Notes: generated by a model from the letters alone, not told the origin. A stretch of 49,841 bases of DNA from Verrucomicrobiia bacterium (GCA_011525695.1 WYBX01000055.1:1-49841), one strand, 5' to 3'; positions 9,719 to 18,570 are shown, counted from the stretch's first letter. Made by a program: numbers and translations.

Positions 9719-9988
9719 TCAGGAAACGTGGCTCGAGACGAGCTTCGTCATCTCGAACATCGAAACCTTCGACTTGCCGTTGAAGACGGGCTTCAGTTTG
9801 TCGTCGGCGTTGATCTGGGTCTTCACCTTCTTGTCCTGCAGACCGTTCTTCTTGATATAGGCCCAAAGTTTCTTCGTGAGCTCGGTGCGGGGCAGCGGGT
9901 TCGAACCCACCACTGCCGCGAGCTTATCGTCGGGCGTGACCGGTTTCATGAACGCAGCGTTCGGTTTACGTGCTGATTTTTTTGCCAT
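9719..9988 (-). CDS. SWIB-domain protein
   Basis: 89 residues, basic N-terminus (MAKKSARKPNAAF) followed by a compact SWIB/MDM2-type domain: KPVTPDDKLAAVVGSNPLPR, TELTKKLWAYIKKNGLQDKK and INADDKLKPVFNGKSKVSMF. SWIB domains are typical of eukaryotic chromatin remodellers and are also found in Chlamydiae and some related bacteria, fused to topoisomerase or as small stand-alone proteins. A nucleoid-associated role is inferred. It is monocistronic, with a strong terminator immediately downstream. The 210 bases upstream (9989-10198) carry no other gene. Confidence 0.88.
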   Translation of the reverse strand: MAKKSARKPNAAFMKPVTPDDKLAAVVGSNPLPRTELTKKLWAYIKKNGLQDKKVKTQINADDKLKPVFNGKSKVSMFEMTKLVSSHVS

Positions 9989-10198
9989 AATCTTTTTTGG
10001 GTTTGGATTCGTTCCCTCTCAAACAAGGCCCTTCTAGAGGTAAAGTCCGGCACTTGCCTAGAACAATCTTCAACTTTCTAGAGGGAGAAACCGTCCTGGC
10101 GCTTGCGTAAGTCGATCCGGTTTGGGCGCTCCAGCCGACCCCGGACCCACCGTTTCCGGCCATTTCCAGATGCGTTTTGACCCGCCGGTTTTCCCGGC

Positions 10199-12067
10199 TC
10201 AGGCCGGCGGATCGTCGATCTGGACAAACTGGCGGTACAGCGCCGCGTAATGCCCGCCCAGCTCCAGCAGCCCCGTGTGCGTCCCGCGCTCGATAATCCG
10301 GCCCTGGTCCAGCACCAGCACCAGATCCGCCTGCCGGATGGTGCTCAGCCGGTGGGCTACGACCAGGCTGGTGCGGCCGCGCAGCAGCCCCGGCAGCGCC
10401 CGCTGCAGCCGGGCCTCCGTCAGGGCATCGATCGAGCTGGTCGCCTCGTCGAGGATCACCAGCCGCGGGTCGGCCAGGATCGCGCGGATGAAACAGACGA
10501 TCTGCCGCTGACCCATCGACAGCGCCGTGCCGCGCTCCCCCACCTCGGTGTCGAGCCCCCGCGGCAGCGCCTCGAGCAGGTCGAGGCAGTCCAGCCGCGC
10601 CGCCGCCGCCCGCACCTCGTCATCCGTCGCCTCCGGCCAGGCCAGCCGGAGGTTGTCCCGGACCGTGCCGCTAAAGAGGAAATTTTGCTGCTGCACCGTC
10701 CCCATCTGCCGGTGCAGCGAATGGCTGGTCACGCTCCGGATATCCCGCCCGTCCACCCGCAGTTCTCCGCTGGTGGGCAGGTGGAATTTGGAGGCCAGCC
10801 CAATCAGCGAGCTCTTCCCACTGCCAGTGTGACCCACCAGCGCCACCGTCTGGCCCGGCTCGGCGGTGAAGGTGACCTCGCGCAATACCAGCCGGCCGGG
10901 GTCGTAAGCGAAGGACACGTCGCGAAATTCGAGCCGAATCCCGGCGTCCCCCGACGCCACCATTCCCCGGCGCGGATCCGGCAAGTCCGTGGCATCCGGT
11001 GCGTCCTCCCAGTCGGGCGGAGCGTCAATCAGCCGGAAGACCCGCTCGGCTCCGGCCATCGCAATCAGCGCCTGGTTGTACTGGTTCCCAATCACCGCAA
11101 TCGGCGCGAAAAACTGGTTCGCGAGCAGGAAGAAGGTGATCAGGTCGCCCACCACCATCTCGCCATGAAAGACCCGCCAGCCGCCGAACATCAGCAGGAT
11201 CGCCACGAAGAACTGGCTGTTCAGCTCGAGCAGCGGGGTCAGGATCGCCGAGGTGCGCGCCAGGGCGATGCTGAACCGCGAATGATCGGCCAGCAGCCCG
11301 CGGAAAAGCCCGGCATTCGTGTCCTGCCGCACGAAGCCCTGCGTCACGCGTATCCCGCTCACGGATTCAGCAAGCGTCGCCGTGATCCGGCTGAAACTGT
11401 CGCTCGCCGCCCGCGAATAATGGCTCAGCCGCACCCGGAAGTGCCGGTTGATCACCCACAGCAGCGGCGCCAGGAGCAGCACCACCCCGAACATCGCCAG
11501 GTCCGACCAGGCCATGACCGCCGCGGCAAACAGCATCTGCCCGGCCTGGATCCCGCTGACAAACATCACGTCCTGGATCCCGACCCGCAGCGCCTCGACG
11601 TCGCTCGTCAACCGCCCGATGATCCGGCCCAGCTTCACCCGGTGGAAGAAGCTCATCGGCTGCCGCTGGACGCGCGCAAAGATCTCCGAGCGGAGCCCGT
11701 TCACCACCGTCTCCCCAATCTCCAGCGCAAACCGCTGCCGGAAGTGAAACAGCCCGTCCGTGCTCAGCGCGAGCAGTGCATAGCCACCCACGCCGAGCCA
11801 GAGCAGCGCCGTGTCTCCAGCCGAAATCGGCCCCTTGATGAGCAGCGTCGCCAGCCAGACCAGCGCCGGCAATTGCGCCGCCCGGACGACCGTGAGCAGC
11901 ACCAGCAGCCGGACCTTTCCCCGGACCGGCGCGGCATACGTGAACATCCGCCGGATCAGCGACCAGGCCAGCGGCTTCTGGACCTCGTCCTCCTCCTCGT
12001 CCTCACGCACCCGCCGAATCAGACCGACCTCGGCCGGGGCGAACAGTGCCGGCGGCAGTCGTTTCAT
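10199..12067 (-). CDS. ABC exporter subunit, catalytic half (ABCB type)
   Basis: 622 residues: N-terminal transmembrane domain ~45-340, ATPase ~375-615. Walker A GHTGSGKS ~412-419, Q-loop TVQQQNF, a non-canonical signature LSMGQ ~516-520 in place of LSGGQ, Walker B LVILDE with catalytic Glu near 541, and switch His in VVAHRLST. Its start overlaps the stop of the upstream partner gene (12064-13917) by ATGA, so the two are translationally coupled. An intact catalytic Glu with an altered signature, next to a partner having the reverse defects, is the hallmark of heterodimeric exporters such as TM287/288 or BmrCD. Substrate is unknown; drug or lipid export is likely for this class. An acidic stretch REDEEEDE precedes the first helix. 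Confidence 0.92.
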   Translation of the reverse strand: MKRLPPALFAPAEVGLIRRVREDEEEDEVQKPLAWSLIRRMFTYAAPVRGKVRLLVLLTVVRAAQLPALVWLATLLIKGPISAGDTALLWLGVGGYALLALSTDGLFHFRQRFALEIGETVVNGLRSEIFARVQRQPMSFFHRVKLGRIIGRLTSDVEALRVGIQDVMFVSGIQAGQMLFAAAVMAWSDLAMFGVVLLLAPLLWVINRHFRVRLSHYSRAASDSFSRITATLAESVSGIRVTQGFVRQDTNAGLFRGLLADHSRFSIALARTSAILTPLLELNSQFFVAILLMFGGWRVFHGEMVVGDLITFFLLANQFFAPIAVIGNQYNQALIAMAGAERVFRLIDAPPDWEDAPDATDLPDPRRGMVASGDAGIRLEFRDVSFAYDPGRLVLREVTFTAEPGQTVALVGHTGSGKSSLIGLASKFHLPTSGELRVDGRDIRSVTSHSLHRQMGTVQQQNFLFSGTVRDNLRLAWPEATDDEVRAAAARLDCLDLLEALPRGLDTEVGERGTALSMGQRQIVCFIRAILADPRLVILDEATSSIDALTEARLQRALPGLLRGRTSLVVAHRLSTIRQADLVLVLDQGRIIERGTHTGLLELGGHYAALYRQFVQIDDPPA

Positions 12068-13917
12068 GATGCCCCTCCCTTCCGTCCGAGCCCGGGCAGC
12101 TCACGGGCATCGACCAGCTGCAGGCTGGCCACATGCTGGTAGGGACCCGCCTCGTGCATGAGCTGCTCATGCGTGCCGCGCTGCACAATCCGGCCGCCGT
12201 CCAGCACGACAATGAAATCCGCCCGGCGCAGCGTGCTCAACCGGTGCGCCACCAGGAACGTCGTCCGGCCCGCGATCGCCCGATCCAGGGCCTCGAAAAT
12301 CTCCCGCTCGGTTTCGCTGTCGATCGCCGCCGTGGGATCATCGAGCAGCAGGATGGCGGGTTCCAGCAGGACCGCCCGCGCGATCGCCAGCCGCTGCCGC
12401 TGGCCGCCCGAAAGGCTGCTGCCACTTTCCCCCAGCACCGTCGCGTAGCCCTGCGGCAGCGCCATGATGAAGTCGTGCGCCGCCGCCACCCGGGCCGCCC
12501 GCTCAATCTGTGCGGGCGTGGCCTCCGGATGACCGAAGGCGATGTTCGCCGCCACCGTGTTGGAGAACAGGAAGCTTTCCTGGAAAACCAGCCCGATGTT
12601 GCGGCGGAGATCATTCAGCTCGAGGTCGCGCGCATCGATCCCGTCAATCAGCACCCGGCCCGCCGTCGGGTCGAAGAACCGCGGCACCAGGCTCATCAAC
12701 AGGCTCTTGCCGGCCCCCGTGGCACCCAGGATCGCCACGCACTGGCCCGGCGGCACGTGCAGGTCCACGTCCCGGATCACCGCCTCGGCCCCATCATACG
12801 TGAACGACACGCGCTCGAACCGGACCTCGCCGCGCAGCTTCGGCCGGCGGAGTGGCTGCGGCGGACTCCGGACCTCGACCGGTGCATCGAGGATTTCGAA
12901 CACCCGGCGCGATCCCACCAGCGACTGCTGCACCGAGTTGACGATGTTCGCGACATTGTTCACCTGCCCTGAAAACTGCTCGAGCAGCGACGCGAACACG
13001 ACCAGCCCGCTGCCCAGCGCCAGCCGGCCCTGGATCACCAGCCAGCCTCCATAACCAAGCAGGACCATCATGTTGATCCGCGTGATGAATCCGACCGCCG
13101 GCGAGAAGAGGCTCACCCGCCAGAAGATCACATGCTGCTGGCTCAGCACCGCCGCGTTCGCCGCCTCGAACCGCGCCCGGCTCTCCGCCTCGCGGCCAAA
13201 CGCCTTCGTCACCGCAATCCCCTGCAGGCTTTCGACAAAGACCTGCACCATCCGCTCCACCAATGTCCGATTGTGCGCATACTCCGGCTGGGTCCTCCGG
13301 GTGTGCCAGGTCGACAGGACCGCGATCATCGGGGTCGTCGCCAGGCAGGCGACCGTCAGCGGCAGGCTGAGGTTCACCATGTAAACGACATACACGGTGA
13401 GTGAAATGATCATGATCACGCTTTGGATCAGCACTTGATCCACGAACATCCGCACCCCCTGCACGTCACTCGTCACCCGGGTGATGATCGAACTGGTGGT
13501 GTTGGCATCGAAGAACCGGAAGCTGAGCCGCTGCAACTGGTCGTAAACCTGGCCGCGCAGGTCCACCACCAGCCGCTGCTGGACCAGCCGGTTCACGGCG
13601 ACTGCATAGGTGTAGTTCAGGACCGCGCGGCACAACGCGAGCAGGAGGATCAGCCCGGCCAGCATCCCGAGCACCTGCCAGTAGGGCCACGTCTCCGGAA
13701 GCTCGATCCGCAGCGCGTTCGCCGCCGCCGGCGCCCCCTCGACCTTGTGCCGGATGTAATCGATCCCAATCCCGGTGAAACTCAACCCCGTGATCCCCAG
13801 CGTCAGCAGCAGGAACTGGAGCCCAAGAACCTTCAGGAACGGCAACCGGTAACGCCAGGCGAGCCCAAACAGCCGTCGAATCAAGACGGCGTTGGAAATC
13901 GCGGAGGAACCACGCAC
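12064..13917 (-). CDS. ABC exporter subunit, degenerate-site half (ABCB type)
   Basis: 617 residues: transmembrane domain ~25-340 with a long extracytoplasmic insertion near residues 50-80, ATPase ~365-600. Walker A GATGAGKS ~398-405, signature LSGGQ ~502-506. Walker B reads LLLDDPTAAID, so the catalytic Glu position (near 527) is Asp; switch His is in VAHRLST. With the downstream partner's LSMGQ signature this would create one degenerate and one consensus ATP site. First gene of the pair; ATG 13917 begins 11 bases after the stop codon of the secreted-protein gene (13929-14600), so all three may be cotranscribed. Confidence 0.92.
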   Translation of the reverse strand: MRGSSAISNAVLIRRLFGLAWRYRLPFLKVLGLQFLLLTLGITGLSFTGIGIDYIRHKVEGAPAAANALRIELPETWPYWQVLGMLAGLILLLALCRAVLNYTYAVAVNRLVQQRLVVDLRGQVYDQLQRLSFRFFDANTTSSIITRVTSDVQGVRMFVDQVLIQSVIMIISLTVYVVYMVNLSLPLTVACLATTPMIAVLSTWHTRRTQPEYAHNRTLVERMVQVFVESLQGIAVTKAFGREAESRARFEAANAAVLSQQHVIFWRVSLFSPAVGFITRINMMVLLGYGGWLVIQGRLALGSGLVVFASLLEQFSGQVNNVANIVNSVQQSLVGSRRVFEILDAPVEVRSPPQPLRRPKLRGEVRFERVSFTYDGAEAVIRDVDLHVPPGQCVAILGATGAGKSLLMSLVPRFFDPTAGRVLIDGIDARDLELNDLRRNIGLVFQESFLFSNTVAANIAFGHPEATPAQIERAARVAAAHDFIMALPQGYATVLGESGSSLSGGQRQRLAIARAVLLEPAILLLDDPTAAIDSETEREIFEALDRAIAGRTTFLVAHRLSTLRRADFIVVLDGGRIVQRGTHEQLMHEAGPYQHVASLQLVDARELPGLGRKGGAS

Positions 13918-13928
13918 CGCGGTCGGAC

Positions 13929-14600
13929 CTACCGTTGCTGCTGGGCTCCCTTGCCGTCGCGGCGGAGCCCGCGAGGCTGGTTGCTTCCATCCCGCGGCTG
14001 CGCGGCCTGGAACTTCCGCTGCGGAGCGGCCACCGGCAGGGAACGCTGCGCGACCTGCCCCGGCGTGATCTGCTGCGCCGCCTGCTCTCGCAAAGCCCGG
14101 CGGCGCGCAACCTCCGCCGCCACCGCCTCGAGTCGGCGCTGCTCATCCTGCGGCGTGGGATTCAAAACCACCGACTGGGTCACCGCCGGCGCGACATTGC
14201 CCGGCGCCGGCAGCGGCTGGACCACCGTCGCCGCCGAGACGATCTTGGCCTTCCGTTCCGGCAGCGTCAGCGTCCGCCCCTGATGCTCGACCGTGAGCGT
14301 TCCGCTGTCGGGGTCATGCTGCGTGGCAACCACGTCCAGCGTGGGATCGCGCTCATTCAGCTTCAGCCAGGTGCTTGTCTTTCGTGAGGGGTCGATGACG
14401 CGGTAGAGCCGTTCGTGCCCCACCTCCAGCCAGCCTCCAAACTCGAGCGGGGCGTCGGTCGTCGGCGCCTTTGCCGCCGCTCCCTGCGGGGGCATGAAGG
14501 GCGAATTCGTCGCCAACTGGGCGTCCGCGACGCCGCCCGCGAACCAGCCCCACGCCATTACCGCCAGCAGAATTCGATGGAGTTTGTTCGGTGCAGGCAT
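13929..14600 (-). CDS. Secreted protein of unknown function
   Basis: 223 residues. An N-terminal signal peptide (HRILLAVMAWGWFAGGVADA) is followed by a compact region with a short beta-rich segment (LEFGGWLEVGHERLYRVIDP, then TLDVVATQHDPDSGTLTVEH) and a low-complexity Gln/Arg/Ala-rich tail. The 'LEVGHERLYRV' segment loosely recalls periplasmic secretion-system proteins, but not enough to assign a family. It is directly upstream of the ABC exporter pair on the same strand and probably cotranscribed. Divergent from the TetR gene at 14808. Confidence 0.7.
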   Translation of the reverse strand: MPAPNKLHRILLAVMAWGWFAGGVADAQLATNSPFMPPQGAAAKAPTTDAPLEFGGWLEVGHERLYRVIDPSRKTSTWLKLNERDPTLDVVATQHDPDSGTLTVEHQGRTLTLPERKAKIVSAATVVQPLPAPGNVAPAVTQSVVLNPTPQDEQRRLEAVAAEVARRRALREQAAQQITPGQVAQRSLPVAAPQRKFQAAQPRDGSNQPRGLRRDGKGAQQQR

Positions 14601-14770
14601 GGCGCGACCACTATTAGGACGCCTCCAAACCCGTCAAGTGACGCACCGCGGATTCACTGGCAGCCGATCCCACCCGGTGAACCTGGAAACCGCCACCTTG
14701 CGCTTGGCCGCAGTCAAGTCCGTCGGCCAAGGACCGATCTCGGTGCACTGGATTCGGTGCAACTCTCCGC

Positions 14771-14807
14771 TTGCATCCTGGAAACTTTGGGTACTATTAT
14801 AGTTTCC
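14771..14807 (+). promoter_or_regulatory. Putative TetR promoter with overlapping operator
   Basis: An inverted repeat GGAAACT (14780-14786) / AGTTTCC (14801-14807), with a 14-base spacer, sits directly against the GTG start of the TetR gene. A plausible sigma-70 promoter overlaps it: -35 TTGCAT at 14771-14776, an 18-bp spacer and -10 TATTAT at 14795-14800. Transcription would begin near 14806-14808, so the message would be nearly leaderless. The layout suggests autorepression by the TetR protein. This is inference from symmetry and spacing. Confidence 0.5.
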
Positions 14808-15455
14808 GTGGATTTCACCCCGCCAGCCTCCACCCCCATTTTCGATGTGACCGACCCCTCGGGCCGGATCCTCCACGCCGCCCAGCAGCAACTCTTCGCC
14901 CTCGGCTACAACGCGCTCACCATGGATCAGCTCGCCCACGATCTCGGCATGAGCAAGAAGACCCTCTACGTCCACTTCGCCGGAAAGGACGCCATCATCG
15001 AGGGCATCATCGACGCCATGGGCCGCGCCCTCCGCCGCCAGCTCGAAGCCGTGCTCGACGCCCCCGATTTGACCTTCCCGCAAAAGCTCCAGGGCATCGT
15101 CGCCGCCGCCGGTGCCACCCTCGCCCGCGCCAGCCCGGCCCTCCTGCGCGACCTCCAACGTTTCGCCCCAAGGCCGTACCAGAAAATCGAGGACCTCAGG
15201 CTCAACATCATCCCGCTCATCTTCGGCCGGCTCATCCGCATGGGCATCGCCGCCGGCATGGTCCGCCCCGATATCGACGCCGGCTTCGCCACCGAATTCT
15301 GGCTCCATGCCATCCGCGGACTCGTTCAACCCGCCACCCTCGAACGGACCCAGCTGACCGTCCCCCAATCGCTCTCCCGCGCCATGAACCTCTTCTTCGC
15401 CGGGCTCCTCACCCCCGCCGGCCGCAAAGACTATGAAAAACTCACCCCGATCTGA
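14808..15455 (+). CDS. TetR-family regulator of the efflux operon (CecR-like)
   Basis: 215 residues from GTG 14808. The frame stays open upstream, but that part is antisense to the secreted-protein gene. The helix-turn-helix covers ~38-58 (LTMDQLAHDLGMSKKTLYVH, followed by FAGKDAI). The C-terminal ligand domain is all-helical (PQKLQGIVAAAGATL; TEFWLHAIRGLV). It is the first gene of a cecR-ybhGFSR-like operon, and its end overlaps the start of the membrane-fusion gene by 23 bases. It likely represses its own operon through the inverted repeat at 14780-14807, and is released by a ligand or drug. Confidence 0.88.
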   Translation: MDFTPPASTPIFDVTDPSGRILHAAQQQLFALGYNALTMDQLAHDLGMSKKTLYVHFAGKDAIIEGIIDAMGRALRRQLEAVLDAPDLTFPQKLQGIVAAAGATLARASPALLRDLQRFAPRPYQKIEDLRLNIIPLIFGRLIRMGIAAGMVRPDIDAGFATEFWLHAIRGLVQPATLERTQLTVPQSLSRAMNLFFAGLLTPAGRKDYEKLTPI

Positions 15456-16443
15456 TCTCCTGGCCCGCTGCACGCGACTCCTGTTCCCGCTGGCCCTTGT
15501 CTTGTCCGCCGCCAGCTGCAGCCGCGGTCCAACCGATCCCGGCGGCGAACTCATCCTCTCCGGCAACGCCGAAGTCACGGAGGCCCAGCTCGCCTTCAAG
15601 ATCCCGGGTCGGGTCGCGGAACGGCTTGTCAGCGAGGGCGAGCGCGTCACTGCCGGCCAGCTCGTGGCCCGACTCGACGACATCGAACAGAAGGCGGAAC
15701 TCGCCCTCCGGCGCGCCGAGCTCGCTGCAGCCACCGCCGCCACCGCCGAACTCGAGGCCGGTTCCCGCCCGGAGGAAATCGCCGCCGCCGAAGCCACCGT
15801 CCGCAGCGCCGAGGCCGAACGCGAACGCGCCCGGCTTGAATTCACCCGCCAGCAGGAACTGCTCGCAAAGGCCGCCATCTCCCATCGCGAATTCGAGTCC
15901 GCCCAGGCCCAGCTGAGCGTCGCCGAGGCGCGCGTCGGCGAAACCCGCGAGCGCCTCAAGCTCGTCCGCGCCGGCCCGCGTGCCGAGACCATCCTCCAGG
16001 CCCGCGCCCGCGTGGAGCAGGCCACCGCCGCCGTCGCCCTCGCCCAGGCCCGGCTCGATCAAACCCAGCTCACGTCGCCACTCACCGGCATCGTCCTGGC
16101 CCACGGCGTCGAACCGGGCGAATTTGTCTCGGCCGGCACGGCCGTGGCCACGGTCGCCGACACCGCCAATCTCTGGATCCGCGTCTATGTCAATGCCACC
16201 GACCTGAACCGCGTCCGCCACGGCCAGAAGGTCGCGGTGCGGACCGATGCCGCCGCTGGGAAAACCTACGAGGGCACGATTGCCTTCATCGCCACCGATG
16301 CGGAGTTCACCCCGAAGACCGTCCAGACGCCGAAGGAACGCGTGAAGCTCGTCTTCCGGCTCAAGGTCGATGTCGCCAACCCCAACGACGAGCTCAAGCC
16401 CGGCATGCCGGCCGATGTCGTGATTCCGGCCGCAGCGTCGTGA
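15433..16443 (+). CDS. ybhG: HlyD-family membrane-fusion lipoprotein (YbhG-like)
   Basis: 336 residues. A lipoprotein signal with lipobox LSAASC (Cys ~29) anchors it in the inner membrane or periplasm. Biotinyl-lipoyl-like halves (VAERLVSEGERVTAGQLVAR ... LTSPLTGIVLAHGVEPGEFV) flank a long Ala/Glu/Arg-rich coiled-coil hairpin (~80-205, ELAAATAATAELEAGSRPEE; FTRQQELLAKAAISHREFES). A beta-barrel domain follows (VYVNATDLNRVRHGQKVAVR). It should bridge the inner-membrane ABC transporter and the TolC-type protein encoded at 21057. ATG 15433 overlaps the TetR gene. Confidence 0.9.
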   Translation: MKNSPRSDLLARCTRLLFPLALVLSAASCSRGPTDPGGELILSGNAEVTEAQLAFKIPGRVAERLVSEGERVTAGQLVARLDDIEQKAELALRRAELAAATAATAELEAGSRPEEIAAAEATVRSAEAERERARLEFTRQQELLAKAAISHREFESAQAQLSVAEARVGETRERLKLVRAGPRAETILQARARVEQATAAVALAQARLDQTQLTSPLTGIVLAHGVEPGEFVSAGTAVATVADTANLWIRVYVNATDLNRVRHGQKVAVRTDAAAGKTYEGTIAFIATDAEFTPKTVQTPKERVKLVFRLKVDVANPNDELKPGMPADVVIPAAAS

Positions 16444-16532
16444 ACACGTCACTACGCCGAATGCCCTCTTCGCGTCGCTTCGCGCCCTTCGCGGTTCACT
16501 CGAATTAGGATTTCTCCACGTCGCCTCCCTCC

Positions 16533-17489
16533 ATGCCTGCGATTCGCACCACCGGCCTTCGGCGCTGCTTCGGCGACCTCGTCGCCGTCCACTCGCTCGA
16601 TCTCGAGGTCACCGCCGGCGAAATCTTCGGACTCGTGGGCCCGGACGGCGCCGGCAAGACCACGACAATGCGGATGCTCACCGGCATTCTCCGGCCGACC
16701 GCCGGTTCCGCCTCCGTTGCCGGCCACGATGTCGTTCGCGAGGCCGGCCGGCTCAGCGCGCACATCGGCTACATGAGCCAGCGGTTCGGACTGTATCCGG
16801 ACCTCACCGTGCTCGAGAACATCGGGTTTTATGCCGACATCTACGGCGTGTCTGCCCGCGGCCGGGCCGAAAAGATCGACCGGCTGCTCGGCTTCAGCAA
16901 TCTCACGCCCTTTCGCCAGCGACAGGCCGGCAATCTCTCGGGAGGCATGAAGCAGAAGCTGGGACTGGCCTGCGCGCTCATCCACACCCCGCGCGTCCTG
17001 TTCCTCGACGAGCCGACCAATGGCGTCGACCCCGTCTCCCGCCGCGATTTCTGGCGGATCCTATACCAACTGGTCCGGGAGGGCGTGACGATTTTCGTGT
17101 CCACGTCGTACCTCGACGAGGCTGAGCGCTGCACCCGGCTTGCCCTGCTGCATGAAGGCCGGCTGCTCGGGATCGGCACGCCCGACGAGGTGAAGCGGAT
17201 GATGCCGGGCGCGCTGTTTGAAGTCCGCACCTCCGCGCCGCGGCGCGTTGCCGCCCTGCTGCGGGAAAAACTTGCCGGGACCATGGTCGGTCTCTTTGGC
17301 GATCGGGTCCACGTGGCCGCCCGCCCGGGCCGGCCTGCACCCGGGCCGGGCCAGCCGCACGACGTGGAGCAACAGATCCGCGCAACCGTGGCTGCCGGCG
17401 GCTTCGAGCTCGTATCCGTCCGACCGATCGATCCGTCGCTCGAGGATGTGTTTGTCGCCGTCCTGCCCCGGGAGGGGGCCGCGTCATGA
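16533..17489 (+). CDS. ABC ATPase, equivalent of the N-terminal half of YbhF
   Basis: 318 residues. Walker A GPDGAGKTT (Asp at the usual Asn position, as in the N-terminal half of E. coli YbhF), Q-loop YMSQRFGLYPDLTV, signature LSGGMKQKLGLACALI, Walker B VLFLDEPTNGVDP, and a switch position in FVSTSYLDEAERC where Ser replaces the usual switch His. A C-terminal ~80-residue extension follows. The Ser at the H-loop may weaken hydrolysis at this site. The 89 bases upstream contain a short repeat resembling 'cgcgcccttcgcggttc'. Its stop overlaps the start of the microprotein gene (ATGA). Confidence 0.9.
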   Translation: MPAIRTTGLRRCFGDLVAVHSLDLEVTAGEIFGLVGPDGAGKTTTMRMLTGILRPTAGSASVAGHDVVREAGRLSAHIGYMSQRFGLYPDLTVLENIGFYADIYGVSARGRAEKIDRLLGFSNLTPFRQRQAGNLSGGMKQKLGLACALIHTPRVLFLDEPTNGVDPVSRRDFWRILYQLVREGVTIFVSTSYLDEAERCTRLALLHEGRLLGIGTPDEVKRMMPGALFEVRTSAPRRVAALLREKLAGTMVGLFGDRVHVAARPGRPAPGPGQPHDVEQQIRATVAAGGFELVSVRPIDPSLEDVFVAVLPREGAAS

Positions 17490-17581
17490 TTGCCGTCATC
17501 ATCGTGCTTCTCCTGCTGACCATCCTGGTCGCCAGCGACTCCGGCGGCGGCAGTTCGCACGGGGAGGGCGGCCAACGTTGA
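17486..17581 (+). CDS. 31-residue single-helix membrane microprotein
   Basis: ATG 17486 overlaps the stop of the first ATPase gene by ATGA; the TGA at 17579-17581 lies five bases before the ATG of the second ATPase. It begins MIAVIIVLLLLTILVASDSG and continues as a Gly/Ser/His-rich tail of 11 residues. The hydrophobic stretch (~2-16) is enough for one short transmembrane helix. Tight coupling on both sides suggests it is translated and may be a subunit or assembly factor of the transporter. It could instead be a relic of the linker between fused ATPase halves, although a hydrophobic linker would be unusual. Confidence 0.55.
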   Translation: MIAVIIVLLLLTILVASDSGGGSSHGEGGQR

Positions 17582-17586
17582 GCCCC

Positions 17587-18570
17587 ATGCGCGCCCAACC
17601 CGATGCGGACGCCGAGGCCGTGGTCGAGGTCCAGGACCTCGAGAAGCGGTTTGGCACCTTCCGCGCCGTCGCCGGCATCTCCTTTGCCGTCCGCCGTGGG
17701 GAAATCTTCGGGTTCCTTGGACCCAATGGCGCCGGGAAGTCGACCACCATCCGGATGCTGTGCGGGCTGCTCGCCCCCAGCGGCGGCACGGGCCGCGTCG
17801 CCGGCTTCGACATTCGCCGTGAGACCGAGCGGATCAAGACGCGGATCGGCTACATGAGCCAGAAGTTCTCGCTCTACGACGAGCTCACGGTCGAGGAGAA
17901 CATCGATTTCTACAGCGGGATCTACCGGTTGCCGAAGGCCATGAAACCGGCGCGAAAGGACTGGGTCCTCGAAATGGCAGGCCTGCGGGAGCACCGGCGG
18001 GCCCGCACCGGCGCGCTCTCCGGCGGATGGAAACAGCGGCTCGCCCTCGGCTGCGCGGTCCTGCACGAACCCCCGATCCTGTTTCTCGACGAACCGACCT
18101 CCGGCGTCGATCCCAACAGCCGCCGCAAGTTCTGGGACCTGATCAACAGCCTGGCCGGGCAGGGCGTGACGGTGTTCGTGACCACGCATTACATGGAGGA
18201 ATCCGAGTACTGCGATCGGCTTGGCATCATCTACCGCGGCGGGCTGATTGCCCTCGGCACGCCGCGCGAGCTGAAAACCCGGCACATGCCCGAGGCGGTG
18301 CTCGAGATCGACTGCGCGCACCCGCACGAGGCGATGACCGCGCTGGAGCGGCTTCCCGAGGTGAAGGAGGTCGCCCTTTTCGGCAGGGGGCTCCATGCCA
18401 TCGCCGCTGATGCGCCCGCTGCCGAGCAGGCCATCCGGTCCACGCTCGCCGCCGGGGGATTCCAACTGGGCCGGCTCGAACGGATCACTCCCACCCTCGA
18501 GGACGTGTTTGTCTCGCTGATCGAGGCCCGCGATCGCAGCGGCCCGGTGCAGACGGAGGTCACCCAATGA
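17587..18570 (+). CDS. ABC ATPase, equivalent of the C-terminal half of YbhF
   Basis: 327 residues from ATG 17587; the open frame extends back to 17218, but that stretch overlaps the first ATPase gene. Walker A GPNGAGKST, Q-loop YMSQKFSLYDELTV, signature LSGGWKQRLALGCAVL (the W after SGG is characteristic of the YbhF C-terminal half), Walker B ILFLDEPTSGVDP, switch His FVTTHYMEE. With the 16533 gene it supplies the two ATPase sites that E. coli YbhF carries in one polypeptide. Its stop overlaps the first permease gene by ATGA. Confidence 0.9.
   Translation: MRAQPDADAEAVVEVQDLEKRFGTFRAVAGISFAVRRGEIFGFLGPNGAGKSTTIRMLCGLLAPSGGTGRVAGFDIRRETERIKTRIGYMSQKFSLYDELTVEENIDFYSGIYRLPKAMKPARKDWVLEMAGLREHRRARTGALSGGWKQRLALGCAVLHEPPILFLDEPTSGVDPNSRRKFWDLINSLAGQGVTVFVTTHYMEESEYCDRLGIIYRGGLIALGTPRELKTRHMPEAVLEIDCAHPHEAMTALERLPEVKEVALFGRGLHAIAADAPAAEQAIRSTLAAGGFQLGRLERITPTLEDVFVSLIEARDRSGPVQTEVTQ

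Noticed and set aside
10250..12142. 630-codon plus-strand open frame
   Set aside because: It is antisense to a clear ABC exporter gene, is rich in Arg/Pro/Gln/His and has no domain pattern. It is a GC-driven shadow frame.
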